Below are positions 44,945 through 53,216 of a stretch of 64,000 nucleotides of DNA, piece by piece. Numbering within the stretch: position 1 is the stretch's first letter; each line of letters starts with the position of its first letter. The notes under the pieces were generated by a model that did not search any database, was not told where the DNA came from, and worked only from the letters and a program-made list of their open reading frames with translations. This stretch comes from Candidatus Rifleibacteriota bacterium (GTDB taxonomy: Bacteria > Muiribacteriota > Ozemobacteria > Ozemobacterales > Ozemobacteraceae). The stretch lies in the NCBI GenBank assembly GCA_015233155.1, contig JADFYG010000017.1, positions 1-64,000 of the forward strand, given 5' to 3'. The position numbers and the translations under genes are program-made.

Positions 44945-45847
44945 ATGAGAAAAATATCGCTGATTCTGATTATGGCATTGCTATTGCTGATTTCAGCTCC
45001 GGCATATGCACAACCAGGTCCTCCTCCGCCTCCTCCACCCGGGCCACCGGGGCCACCTCCCCCACCCCCGGATTTGCCACCCGGGCCTCCCCCTCCGCCG
45101 CCACCGGACTTGCCGCCAGGTCCTCCTCCTCCTCCGCCGCCGCCACCACCCACCCCGACCCCAGCTCCAACTCCGGCATACACACCACCAGTTAGCAACG
45201 GCAGTCTGGGATATGGTCCCCCAGCAGGCTTATGGTCGAATCAGATTTCCAACATTCCGGATAATCAGGTTTGGGAGGTAAAAAAGAAAGGTCTGAGCGA
45301 TAAGCAGCCGGACGTTCCGCCGTTCGGGCTCGATGCAAATGGAAACCCGAACTGGCCGGTCAGTTCCAGCACCCTCGGATTCACAGCCTCAGCTGGCACA
45401 AATATTCCCAAACAGAATGTGGCCGAAGGGACAGGTGAGCCTCCTTCCTCGGTTATAGAACTTTGGCATCAGGGAACGGCAAAGAATGTGAAACCCGGTG
45501 AATGGAAACCGGTTTCCGAAGACAAACCGCGATCGCCATCTTCACCTGCGCCAACTACAAAAAGCGCTTCCACAAATGATACGATTCCGACTGCAATGAT
45601 CAAGGAGATGAAAGCAATATTTATCGTGGACAGCGAGCGGCATGCAAAGTATGTTTTCGAAAATAAATGGATTCCGGCTCTGGCTGTTTCAAATAAATGG
45701 GAGTCTTTTGGACGCATGTTTTCCAGCAATATCGAACAAATAACCGGAGGAGTAGGACCGATGAACGGGTTTCCCAATTTTCAGTCCTTTATTCGGTCAG
45801 TTGTAGAGCACGATTGGGCTGAAGCAAAACGTCAGGGGCTCCACTGA
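44945..45847 (+). CDS. exported proline-rich protein
   Basis: The 300-aa protein has a clear signal peptide (KISLILIMALLLLISAPAYA, cleaved before QPG). A proline-rich stretch of about 60 residues follows, with repeats of PPGPPPPPPPDL and one run of ten prolines, ending TPTPAPTPAYTPP. The C-terminal 200 residues are globular with no recognised domain (EMKAIFIVDSERHAKYVFEN, IRSVVEHDWAEAKRQG). Translation of the proline runs would need EF-P. The gene closes the pseudopilin operon, so the product may be secreted by, or attached to, that filament. The tract is made of CCTCC/CCACC codons and could vary in length. Confidence 0.8.
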   Translation: MRKISLILIMALLLLISAPAYAQPGPPPPPPPGPPGPPPPPPDLPPGPPPPPPPDLPPGPPPPPPPPPPTPTPAPTPAYTPPVSNGSLGYGPPAGLWSNQISNIPDNQVWEVKKKGLSDKQPDVPPFGLDANGNPNWPVSSSTLGFTASAGTNIPKQNVAEGTGEPPSSVIELWHQGTAKNVKPGEWKPVSEDKPRSPSSPAPTTKSASTNDTIPTAMIKEMKAIFIVDSERHAKYVFENKWIPALAVSNKWESFGRMFSSNIEQITGGVGPMNGFPNFQSFIRSVVEHDWAEAKRQGLH

Positions 45848-45879
45848 GCCCGCACACTTAATTCCTTCGCATTTATGTG

Positions 45880-46524
45880 CTACTCGGATCTAGCTTTTAT
45901 CACTACGTCAATTTTTCCGGCGAGGATCTCTTTGAACTTTTCCGCATCGCTCGCCTGTCCGATTATTGAGCCGTAATGCATGGGGATGGCCGCCAGTCTG
46001 GGATCGATATCCAGGGCCGCCTCGGCCGCTTCTTCAGGGGTCATGACATAAGTTCCTGATACCGGGAGAAGGGCGATTCCAGTATGAACCTTTTTCATTT
46101 CAGGTATGCGATCTGTGTCCCCGGCGTGATAGACTTTGAAGCCGTCCATGCTGACTATGTATCCGACCCAGTTGTTTTTTTTCGGATGGAAATCCTTGTT
46201 GACGTTATAGGCAGGAACCGCCTCGATTTCTATTTCGCCAATCTTAATCTTATCGCCTGGCTTAATTTCCTTCATTTTTGCTGAAAAATTTTTCAGGCAA
46301 TCAGGCGGACCGACAATCGTTGTATTCTTCCCGATCAGCTTGTTCACGTCTTCAGGAGAGCAATGATCGAAATGTTCGTGAGTGATGAGAATGATGTCAG
46401 CCTTCTGATCGGCATTGGCAATCTTGAACGGGTCAAAATACAGGAGTTTGGTTCCCGTGATTTTGAAAGTGTCATGACCCAGCCAGTGGATTTTATCACA
46501 ATAGGTTTGTGTTTCACTGTCCAT
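45880..46524 (-). CDS. metallo-beta-lactamase-fold hydrolase (UlaG-like)
   Basis: The 214-aa soluble enzyme has the metal site THEHFDHCSPED (H49, H51, D53, H54), a later His in MHYGS, and the Asp in YHAGDTDRIPE. It starts with IHWLGHDTFKI, typical of the UlaG/YtnP-like group of small metal-dependent hydrolases. The substrate cannot be predicted. It is convergent with the proline-rich gene 32 bp away. Confidence 0.9.
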   Translation of the reverse strand: MDSETQTYCDKIHWLGHDTFKITGTKLLYFDPFKIANADQKADIILITHEHFDHCSPEDVNKLIGKNTTIVGPPDCLKNFSAKMKEIKPGDKIKIGEIEIEAVPAYNVNKDFHPKKNNWVGYIVSMDGFKVYHAGDTDRIPEMKKVHTGIALLPVSGTYVMTPEEAAEAALDIDPRLAAIPMHYGSIIGQASDAEKFKEILAGKIDVVIKARSE

Positions 46525-46690
46525 TCGACAATATCTCCCAATTAAATTAGCTCCAGCAAACGATCTCAGCCTTTATAATTCGGCACAATACACCATATGG
46601 GTATACTATAAAGGCAAACGAATTACCAGTCACTTGTTCGCTCTTTCGCACAGGCGTATAATTAGTCTGAGACATCTTTTGGGAGTTTTT

Positions 46691-47245
46691 ATGCCGAAAA
46701 GTCTTTCTTCCATTTTCGCCGGGATGGTTGCGGGCGCTTTTGCAGGAATTCTTCTTTCCATCTTCTTTCGACTGCTTTCATACGGGCTGGGAGATTATGC
46801 CAGTATCAACAGCGAAATTGAAACAAGACGCCGTGAGCCACATTCTGAAAAGCAGGACAGAGGCGGGGTGATATATGTCTGCAATGAGCAAACACCATAT
46901 ACCGGAGCAATCTATGATAACAACGGAAAATATCACCTGGAAGAGATTTATAAGGATGGGAAGAAGACTGAAGAATCGAAATGGGAACTAAATGAACAAC
47001 ACGGGTGGGTATGGGCTTATAAGGATGGAAATATAACCAGCTATAAAGAATATGAGGGCGATGGCAAGGCCCCCTATGCCTTTAAGCAACTCAGGACTGA
47101 AATTATTCATATGGATAGAAAGCTGATCGGAAAAAAAGAATGGTATGCAAATGGACGACTCAAGAGTGAAACAAGTTATGGTGACGGCGAAAAAATTATA
47201 CTGGAAAAACACTGGGAGGAAACTGGGAAGCCCACGGGCAGATGA
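46691..47245 (+). CDS. membrane-anchored MORN-like repeat protein
   Basis: The ATG at 46691 follows GGGAG. The 184-aa product has an N-terminal helix (GMVAGAFAGILLSIFFRLLS) and then MORN/YwqK-type beta-hairpin repeats: GAIYDNNGKYHLEEIYKDGK, GWVWAYKDGNITSYKEYEGD and KEWYANGRLKSETSYGDGEK. Such repeats usually act as surface or envelope adaptors. The function is unknown. Confidence 0.7.
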   Translation: MPKSLSSIFAGMVAGAFAGILLSIFFRLLSYGLGDYASINSEIETRRREPHSEKQDRGGVIYVCNEQTPYTGAIYDNNGKYHLEEIYKDGKKTEESKWELNEQHGWVWAYKDGNITSYKEYEGDGKAPYAFKQLRTEIIHMDRKLIGKKEWYANGRLKSETSYGDGEKIILEKHWEETGKPTGR

Positions 47246-47366
47246 TTCTACAACACCTGCCCTTCGCCGCCATGTCCTTCGCCACCATTGACTTCATTTT
47301 TGCGTACTGATAATTTAACTTTGGAGGAAACTTGTTTTCCTCCCATTTATCAAGAGGAGAATTTTG

Positions 47367-47741
47367 ATGAAAAAATTAACCATGATGCTTCTTGCGTTCG
47401 GTCTGGTGTTAGGGCTTACTTCCTTCCTGTGGGCCCAGGAATCCGAAAACGACTTCGTTCTTGTGAATAAAACCGGCTACGTTCTTGACAAGGTTTTCGT
47501 TAGCCCTACCAAGGCCGAAGAATGGGGCGAAGATATCATGGGCCAGGACGTCCTCAATGATGGCGATCAGGTCAAAATAAAATTCCACCCAAAGGCCGCC
47601 ACCGGTCTTTACGACCTCAAGGTTGTTTATAAGGATGACAATAGCTCAGCCGTATGGGTAGGTTATGATCTCAGCAAGATCACCAAGATTACCATTCATT
47701 ATGACAAGGCAAAAGATGTAACCACCGCCGAAGTCGAGTAA
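47367..47741 (+). CDS. small periplasmic beta-sandwich protein
   Basis: The ATG at 47367 follows GAGGAG. A 124-aa product has a signal peptide (LTMMLLAFGLVLGLTSFLWA) and a compact beta-rich domain: DFVLVNKTGYVLDKVFVSP, then GDQVKIKFHP and YDLKVVYKDDNSSAVWVGYD. This domain recurs as a single-domain periplasmic protein in many Gram-negative bacteria; its role is not known. A strong hairpin follows the stop codon. Confidence 0.7.
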   Translation: MKKLTMMLLAFGLVLGLTSFLWAQESENDFVLVNKTGYVLDKVFVSPTKAEEWGEDIMGQDVLNDGDQVKIKFHPKAATGLYDLKVVYKDDNSSAVWVGYDLSKITKITIHYDKAKDVTTAEVE

Positions 47742-47782
47742 CTCCAAAGCCCCATTGTCTCGTTTGTTATTTCAGTGAAATC

Positions 47783-47808
47783 GAGCCCCCGTCAGTTGAC
47801 GGGGGCTC
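47783..47808 (+). terminator. stem-loop after the periplasmic protein gene
   Basis: GAGCCCCCGTCA (47783-47794) pairs perfectly with TGACGGGGGCTC (47797-47808) across a 2-nt gap. It is followed only by AGTTAT, so the T tract is weak, but the stem is strong. Confidence 0.65.
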
Positions 47809-47817
47809 AGTTATCAG

Positions 47818-47997
47818 GGGCATTTATCATAATCATTTAATTCTCGACCGGTAGGGCAGCGACCGCCGGGCGCGCCGCGCCTTTTGTCACAAGCTTTTTA
47901 GGCGGGCCCGGCGGTCCCGCCCTACCTCAAAGCGAAACCGTGCTAATCAAGCCATTCCCGGCGGAGAATTAAATGACCCTGGGCATTTATCATGATC
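47818..47997. repeat. nested repeat element: REP-like palindrome inside 12-bp inverted repeats and flanking direct repeats
   Basis: Direct copies GGGCATTTATCAT(A/G)ATC at 47818-47834 and 47981-47997 enclose inverted copies CATTTAATTCTC (47834-47845) and GAGAATTAAATG (47964-47975). Inside these lies a GC-rich palindrome, GTAGGGCAGCGACCGCCGGG (47851-47870) against GCCCGGCGGTCCCGCCCTAC (47906-47925). No coding capacity. The layout resembles a small mobile or REPIN-type element. Confidence 0.65.
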
Positions 47998-48035
47998 CAT
48001 TTTCTTGGCCGACCTATTGAAGTATACTTACACCG

Positions 48036-49673
48036 ATGAAGCGAATCTTTTTTCTCATCTTTTGTTGCAGTATTTTTCCCGGACCGGCCTGGGCAGCTGA
48101 CTCAGGCGCCAGGTTTTCAAGCATTTCCCGGGAAGTCGAGGTGTTTCCTGAAGCCAGCCCGGACGCCAGGGCTTTTGCAAATTCCAAAACAGTTCTAAAC
48201 GCCGATGACCATGTTACGACAGGTGAGGAATCCAACGCCATCATCACGTTTGCCGATTTGTCCACCCTTATGATGAAGGCGGAGAGCGAGATCGTTATAG
48301 ATGCCCCCTCCGATAAAACGAGTAAAATCGATCTGCTCAAAGGTCGCCTCTGGCTCAACGTCAAAAAGGTGATTTCCGGACAGCCGATCGAAGTGAAATC
48401 CAATCTGGCGACAACCGGAATCAAGGGTACTATTGCCACATTTCATACCAGACCCGATCAGTCCGAGGATCTTATCCAGATTCTGCGCGGGTCCGCCGAA
48501 GTCACTGTCCTGGGAACCCGCGAAAAAACCCTTCTGGAAGCAGGCCAGGAGCTCCTCATCAAATCGGGCGGCGCCACCGCGAAACGATCCATTGACGTCG
48601 ATCAGGAATCGGACGATTGGAAAGCCGAACTGTCGGGAATGGGCAGCGCCATTGAACTAAAAGATATTCCCGAGGCGATTGCACACATGATTGACCACCA
48701 GTCCCGACAGTTCAAAACGCTCAAGGATATCGGCACAACCCTCACCGGCAGCGGCGATCCAAAGGCTGCGGAATTCCTGAAGGAGGCCGGTCGGTTCTCG
48801 AGCGCCCTGTTTGAAAACACAATGATACTCGACAACTTCGATAACAAGATCAACCAGGGCCTTGCCGCCGCCGGCATCGACAAAGGCCAGAAGGCGAGTC
48901 TCGGCAACCTTAAGAAGAATATCGCGGAAACCCGCAAGGCTTCCCGAACCTATCTTCAGGAACTCACCACCATGATCAAACGATTCGCCGCCCCCGGTTC
49001 GCTCGATACAGTCGAGCAGGCCCGGCAGCAGATGGCACTCATCTGGAGCGAGGTGGATCAGTACCGCCAGGAGCTCGAAGGCTCTGCTAAATCATTGTCT
49101 CAGGACTGGTTTGAAACCGCCCGTCAGCAGGTTTCCCTGCGGGCCACCGAACTGCAGCAACTGGGACAATCCCTCCAGACAATGCAGGAGAAGAAGCCTG
49201 TCGACGAGGATATTCATACCGCCGTCAAAATCGGAAAGAGCTACGAAGCCGCCATTCAACGCTTCCTGCGTGATCTTGACGTCTCCTTCATCGATTCCGA
49301 AATGGTTCTGCGAATGCAGGAACGGGCAGATCTGCTCTCCTTCGAAATCGGAAACCTCAAAAGCGATGTAGCCGCATACCCCACTGTGACTTCCAATGCC
49401 CAGCTTGAAGAACGCCTGCGCGGGTCGTTGAATCTTGTCAAACGCTTTGCCACAGTGCAGCGCATTTTTCACGAGGCCCAGCGATTGAATGCCACGCTTC
49501 AAAGAAACGCCTCGTCGCGTCGATATCGGACACTCGAACAGGGGCAGATGACTGACCTGTTTCAGCACATCCAGGATCAGTTCCAGGAACTCGATATAAT
49601 ATACGGTGATATTCACGCCGAAACCGCTTCGCTCGAAGGCCAGTTCGGCCCACTGCTGAGATCGGCACGATGA
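48036..49673 (+). CDS. exported FecR-domain protein
   Basis: The 545-aa protein has a signal peptide (IFFLIFCCSIFPGPAWA) and then a FecR domain at about 40-165 with VTTGEESNAIITFADLSTLM, LLKGRLWLNVKKV and SNLATTGIKGTIATF. In other systems FecR-like domains in exported proteins sense or bind cell-surface components. The rest is a long helical region (LRDLGTTLTG-like, coiled, about 200-540), suggesting a rod or scaffold. Another exported protein gene follows 19 bp downstream of its stop. Confidence 0.85.
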   Translation: MKRIFFLIFCCSIFPGPAWAADSGARFSSISREVEVFPEASPDARAFANSKTVLNADDHVTTGEESNAIITFADLSTLMMKAESEIVIDAPSDKTSKIDLLKGRLWLNVKKVISGQPIEVKSNLATTGIKGTIATFHTRPDQSEDLIQILRGSAEVTVLGTREKTLLEAGQELLIKSGGATAKRSIDVDQESDDWKAELSGMGSAIELKDIPEAIAHMIDHQSRQFKTLKDIGTTLTGSGDPKAAEFLKEAGRFSSALFENTMILDNFDNKINQGLAAAGIDKGQKASLGNLKKNIAETRKASRTYLQELTTMIKRFAAPGSLDTVEQARQQMALIWSEVDQYRQELEGSAKSLSQDWFETARQQVSLRATELQQLGQSLQTMQEKKPVDEDIHTAVKIGKSYEAAIQRFLRDLDVSFIDSEMVLRMQERADLLSFEIGNLKSDVAAYPTVTSNAQLEERLRGSLNLVKRFATVQRIFHEAQRLNATLQRNASSRRYRTLEQGQMTDLFQHIQDQFQELDIIYGDIHAETASLEGQFGPLLRSAR

Positions 49674-49692
49674 TGCATGCTTAAGCAGTAGT

Positions 49693-52236
49693 ATGAGGAA
49701 ACCTTTTGTGAATGGTATAAAGCGTTTTTCGCGGCTGGCGTGCCTGGTGCCGGCAACTAGCCTGGCATTATTTCTGATCATTCTTCTCACCGTTCTTGCA
49801 ATCGGTTGTTCCGGCGGAGGTGGCGGGGAAGGCGGCCAGTCGGCGCTAAGTGTTGCTACCGACCAGCATCTGAGTCTTTCCGGAAGCATTTCGTTCGCAA
49901 CCCTGGGTGCAATCAGATCTGGTAGTGCGCGCTCAGCTCAGATCGCCAGCATCAGCTCGCTTCAGATTGTCCTCAAAGATACACGCGATATCGTGATTGC
50001 CGGACCAGTCCGGCCCGATGACCAAGGGCGCTACGCTTTCACAGCACTCACAGCCGGCTGGAACCTGGACCTGGCTGTCATGACCGGTGCAGGTCGCATT
50101 CTTCTGCGACGCAGTCTCGACAGGCTCGATACGAATCGTTCAGATCTTGCCGTGAACCCCGAGTCCACTGCACTTTCCGCGCTCTTTCATATTGCGAGCG
50201 GCTCCCGGACAGTGACGGATCTGGAAGCCGCGCTCGGTTCGGGAACCCTCGAGATCGGATCGCTTCTGCTGGCAATCAGCCGCTGGATAGAAACATCGCT
50301 GCCCTCCGATTCCTCAGGAGATGTCATCGACGGAATCGTCTCCGCTGTCGGGCGCCCGGCCCTCGAAGGTCTGATATCCGGAACCTCGGTCATTTCTACT
50401 CCAGCGACCCCAGCGGCCTCATTCGAATCTATTCAACTTGTACAACCGGCAACCGACACCATAATTACAGCCGGAACTGATCTCACACTCGAAGCCGCGG
50501 TAACCGCCACCGGGCCGATTCGAAAAATCGAGTTTTATCAGAACGAGTTCAAGATCGGTGAAGTCTCATCTCCGCCATACATAATGACATGGACAAAAAT
50601 TCCCGCATGCCGCACGACTCTCGTCGCCAGACTTGTACATCTCGACTGGAGCAGGTTGTCTTCGAAGCCCAGGAGTTTGACGGCCGCAGACCCTGAAAAT
50701 CTGCCGCCGCAGACCCCGTCCATTCTGGAACCGGCAAGCGGAGTGCGGGGATTGTTCGGCTCTGTTCAGGCGCGTTCCAGCGCCTTTGTCGATCCGAATT
50801 CCGGCGATTTTCACCTCTCCTCTGATTGGGAAGTCTCGACAGATCCTGGGTTTGCGACAGGTTCCATAGCATGGAGACGATCCTCTGAGGTGGTCGGCAA
50901 GGAGAAGCTGCTCATCACCGGTCTCGCAACCGGAACCACATTCTGGATTCACGTTCGTCACCGCGATGATTCCGGAGCGGTCAGCTCCTGGTCCGCCCCC
51001 GTTTCTTTCAGTACCATGGGCTTCGCACCGCGTATCGCCTGGTCACGGTGCTACGGAGGAAGCGGTGATGATGTTCCCATGACAGTGGTTCCGACCACCG
51101 ACGGAGGCCTTTTGATCCTGGGTTCTTCGCGCTCGTCCGACGGCGATGTCGGCTCCAACAACGGAGGTTGGGATATATGGCTCCTGCGTCTCGATGGAGT
51201 CGGCAACATACTCTGGAAGCGCGTGATCGGCGGAGTCGGCTACGATACGCCTCTGGGCATAATTCCCGGCACTGGAGGCTCCTTCCGGCTGCTTGCAACT
51301 TCCGACTCGCCCGACGGTGACTTCTTCGATCTCGATGAAACGGGGAATCCAAAGATGGGGCGCCGCGCACTTGTACAAGAAATCCAGTCGGATGGCTCCC
51401 TGAAAGCAGGATTTTTCATATATCCGCCTCTGCTCGATTACCCGGTCGGATTGGCGGACGATGGCTCAGGCAACCTCCTGATCGGCGGCAATTCATACCT
51501 GCGGGACGGAAATTTCAGGGCCGGAGCGCCCTTCGCCACTGTGGCGCGGGTTAAACCCGGCCCTCAGCTCGATGGCGTCTGGAACGGCAAGGAGTGGAAC
51601 GGTATGACCCTTGCTCAGGTGACATCCCGCCCTGAAGGCGGCTTCACCACCGTCGGCATTCTGACGAGCCCGGGAACAGTTGCGGCGACTGGTGCTGCTC
51701 AGATGGGTATAGGCATGGTCAGTGCCATCGGAGCCGATGGGCGCCTGGCATGGAGACAGGTAGTCACGGATAGCGACATTTCCTTTGCCCCGGATGATCT
51801 CGTGAATTTTCCAATAAAATCTTCTACGACGCCGGATCGCGGAACTCTTATAGCCTATGTGTCCGGCATGGACGCTCAGATCAGGAAGCTGGATTCAGGT
51901 GCCGCGGATCTCTGGCGACGCACCCTTCCGTTCTTTCTTCCGATGACGACCCGGGGATTTCAGGATGGGAGCTGCATGATTGCCGGTCTGGGCCCTTATT
52001 CCGGTGGCGAGCATGGCTGGTGCCGCTTCGCGCGTCTGGATGCTTTCGGGAACCTGCTTGGCTCACGAAATTTCGGCGGAAAATCCGATCGGAACGAGTT
52101 CGTCGCAGCCGTCTGCACTTTGAGTAACGGCGCTTTTGTAACCGTCTCATACACCGAGTCGACGGACGGCGACGTCAGTGGCAATCATGGCGGCGGCGAT
52201 ATCTGGGTTGTACAATGGAAGGACCAGGCGGAATGA
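49693..52236 (+). CDS. large lipoprotein with an Ig-like domain and a C-terminal beta-propeller-like region
   Basis: The 847-aa product has a lipoprotein signal (LFLIILLTVLAIGC) followed by SGGGGGEGG. Residues about 265-315 form an Ig/cadherin-like module (ITAGTDLTLEAAVTATGPIR, IEFYQNEFKIGEVSSPPY). Residues about 325-430 are fibronectin-like. From about 435 to the end there are repeats of the GGSGDDVPMTV...DGGLLILGSSRSSDGDV...GWDIWLLRLD type, as in secreted beta-propeller proteins, and the last repeat ends SGNHGGGDIWVVQW. It is surface exposed or periplasmic. It overlaps the next lipoprotein by 4 bp (ATGA). Confidence 0.8.
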   Translation: MRKPFVNGIKRFSRLACLVPATSLALFLIILLTVLAIGCSGGGGGEGGQSALSVATDQHLSLSGSISFATLGAIRSGSARSAQIASISSLQIVLKDTRDIVIAGPVRPDDQGRYAFTALTAGWNLDLAVMTGAGRILLRRSLDRLDTNRSDLAVNPESTALSALFHIASGSRTVTDLEAALGSGTLEIGSLLLAISRWIETSLPSDSSGDVIDGIVSAVGRPALEGLISGTSVISTPATPAASFESIQLVQPATDTIITAGTDLTLEAAVTATGPIRKIEFYQNEFKIGEVSSPPYIMTWTKIPACRTTLVARLVHLDWSRLSSKPRSLTAADPENLPPQTPSILEPASGVRGLFGSVQARSSAFVDPNSGDFHLSSDWEVSTDPGFATGSIAWRRSSEVVGKEKLLITGLATGTTFWIHVRHRDDSGAVSSWSAPVSFSTMGFAPRIAWSRCYGGSGDDVPMTVVPTTDGGLLILGSSRSSDGDVGSNNGGWDIWLLRLDGVGNILWKRVIGGVGYDTPLGIIPGTGGSFRLLATSDSPDGDFFDLDETGNPKMGRRALVQEIQSDGSLKAGFFIYPPLLDYPVGLADDGSGNLLIGGNSYLRDGNFRAGAPFATVARVKPGPQLDGVWNGKEWNGMTLAQVTSRPEGGFTTVGILTSPGTVAATGAAQMGIGMVSAIGADGRLAWRQVVTDSDISFAPDDLVNFPIKSSTTPDRGTLIAYVSGMDAQIRKLDSGAADLWRRTLPFFLPMTTRGFQDGSCMIAGLGPYSGGEHGWCRFARLDAFGNLLGSRNFGGKSDRNEFVAAVCTLSNGAFVTVSYTESTDGDVSGNHGGGDIWVVQWKDQAE

Positions 52237-53216
52237 GATTTATCAACTTTTTGTCTCTGAGACTGTGCGCCATGGCCATTCTGCTGCTGGGCACAGCCTG
52301 CTTCCTCGGATGCGGTGGCGGCGGAGGCAGCGGCGGCCGGACCGGGGTGTTCCCGGGAAATACCGACGAGATCTCCGGGACCCTCCGCCGTTTCATGAGA
52401 TCCGCTGCCCAAAAGGATGCGGCAACCGCAGAAGGCTTTCTGACTTCAGCAAAGCGCGCCCAGAGCGACAAGGTGCTTGCGCCTCTCCAGGTCCTGGATT
52501 TAGGCCCCGATCCTCTCGATCCCACAGATAACGCCACTTATACCTTCACGATTCCGGAAGGTGGTATCTATCAGGCAACCCCGGATCACGCCGAGGTGTT
52601 CGCTTTCCTCGACACACCGGCCGGCAACCGTATCAATATCACATTCAAGCTGGTGAAAATCGAGGATCAATGGTTTATCGAGGATTTTACCCTGAATACC
52701 ACGTATAGCGGCCTTTTGCATCTGCCGTCTTACTTTCCGCTTCATGTCGGCGATTACTGGAAGTTCCTCGAATCTGACGCCGGAAGCGCTTCTCAATATC
52801 TGACCGTTCACACCGTTCTCCCCGATCCTGAAACGATCGACGGCAAGCAGGTTTTCACCATTAGGGAAACCTTCGAGCCGACACTGCCCGGACAACTCCC
52901 CGCGCCGACGGGCGGCATCTTCGCTCGTTACGGCGGTCAGCACAGATTTTCCAACACATCGGGCATCTGGGACTTCGGGCCGCCACCCGCCAACGGGATG
53001 TACTCCTTCAACGGCGGCTTCGCGCTGCCCCTAGCGCCGGAATGGTCCACAGTCGGCTCGATAACCTGGCAGGGCACCCTTCGTGAAACATGGCTGGGAC
53101 AGGAGTACCTATCTTCCAGCTTTGCTCAGATCCGGGATGTCGCCGTCTATGACGACCGTCTTGGGAATTTTGCCGCCGTCCTCTGCTTTTCGCCACTGAA
53201 TACAAAAACGGTGTGA
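52233..53216 (+). CDS. lipoprotein, N-terminal part of a frameshifted gene
   Basis: The ATG at 52233 overlaps the upstream stop in ATGA. The product starts with a lipoprotein signal (CAMAILLLGTACFLGC) and GGGGGSGG. A domain with LKRFMRSAAQKDAAT-like helix and IKFKLVKIEDQWFIEDF-like strands follows, and then FPLHVGDYWKF, a motif of lipoproteins that end in an EYKNG...WYLKDGLGMV block. That block lies in the next frame (53213-55219). Adding one T in the TTTT at 53187-53190 gives CFFATEYKNGVTSPFY and joins both frames into about 995 aa. The break may therefore be an error in the sequence. Confidence 0.8.
   Translation: MRFINFLSLRLCAMAILLLGTACFLGCGGGGGSGGRTGVFPGNTDEISGTLRRFMRSAAQKDAATAEGFLTSAKRAQSDKVLAPLQVLDLGPDPLDPTDNATYTFTIPEGGIYQATPDHAEVFAFLDTPAGNRINITFKLVKIEDQWFIEDFTLNTTYSGLLHLPSYFPLHVGDYWKFLESDAGSASQYLTVHTVLPDPETIDGKQVFTIRETFEPTLPGQLPAPTGGIFARYGGQHRFSNTSGIWDFGPPPANGMYSFNGGFALPLAPEWSTVGSITWQGTLRETWLGQEYLSSSFAQIRDVAVYDDRLGNFAAVLCFSPLNTKTV

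Noticed and set aside
44970-45188. Minus-strand Gly-rich frame opposite the proline-rich gene
   Set aside because: It is only the complement of the CCN proline codons; the plus-strand gene has a signal peptide and ribosome-binding site.
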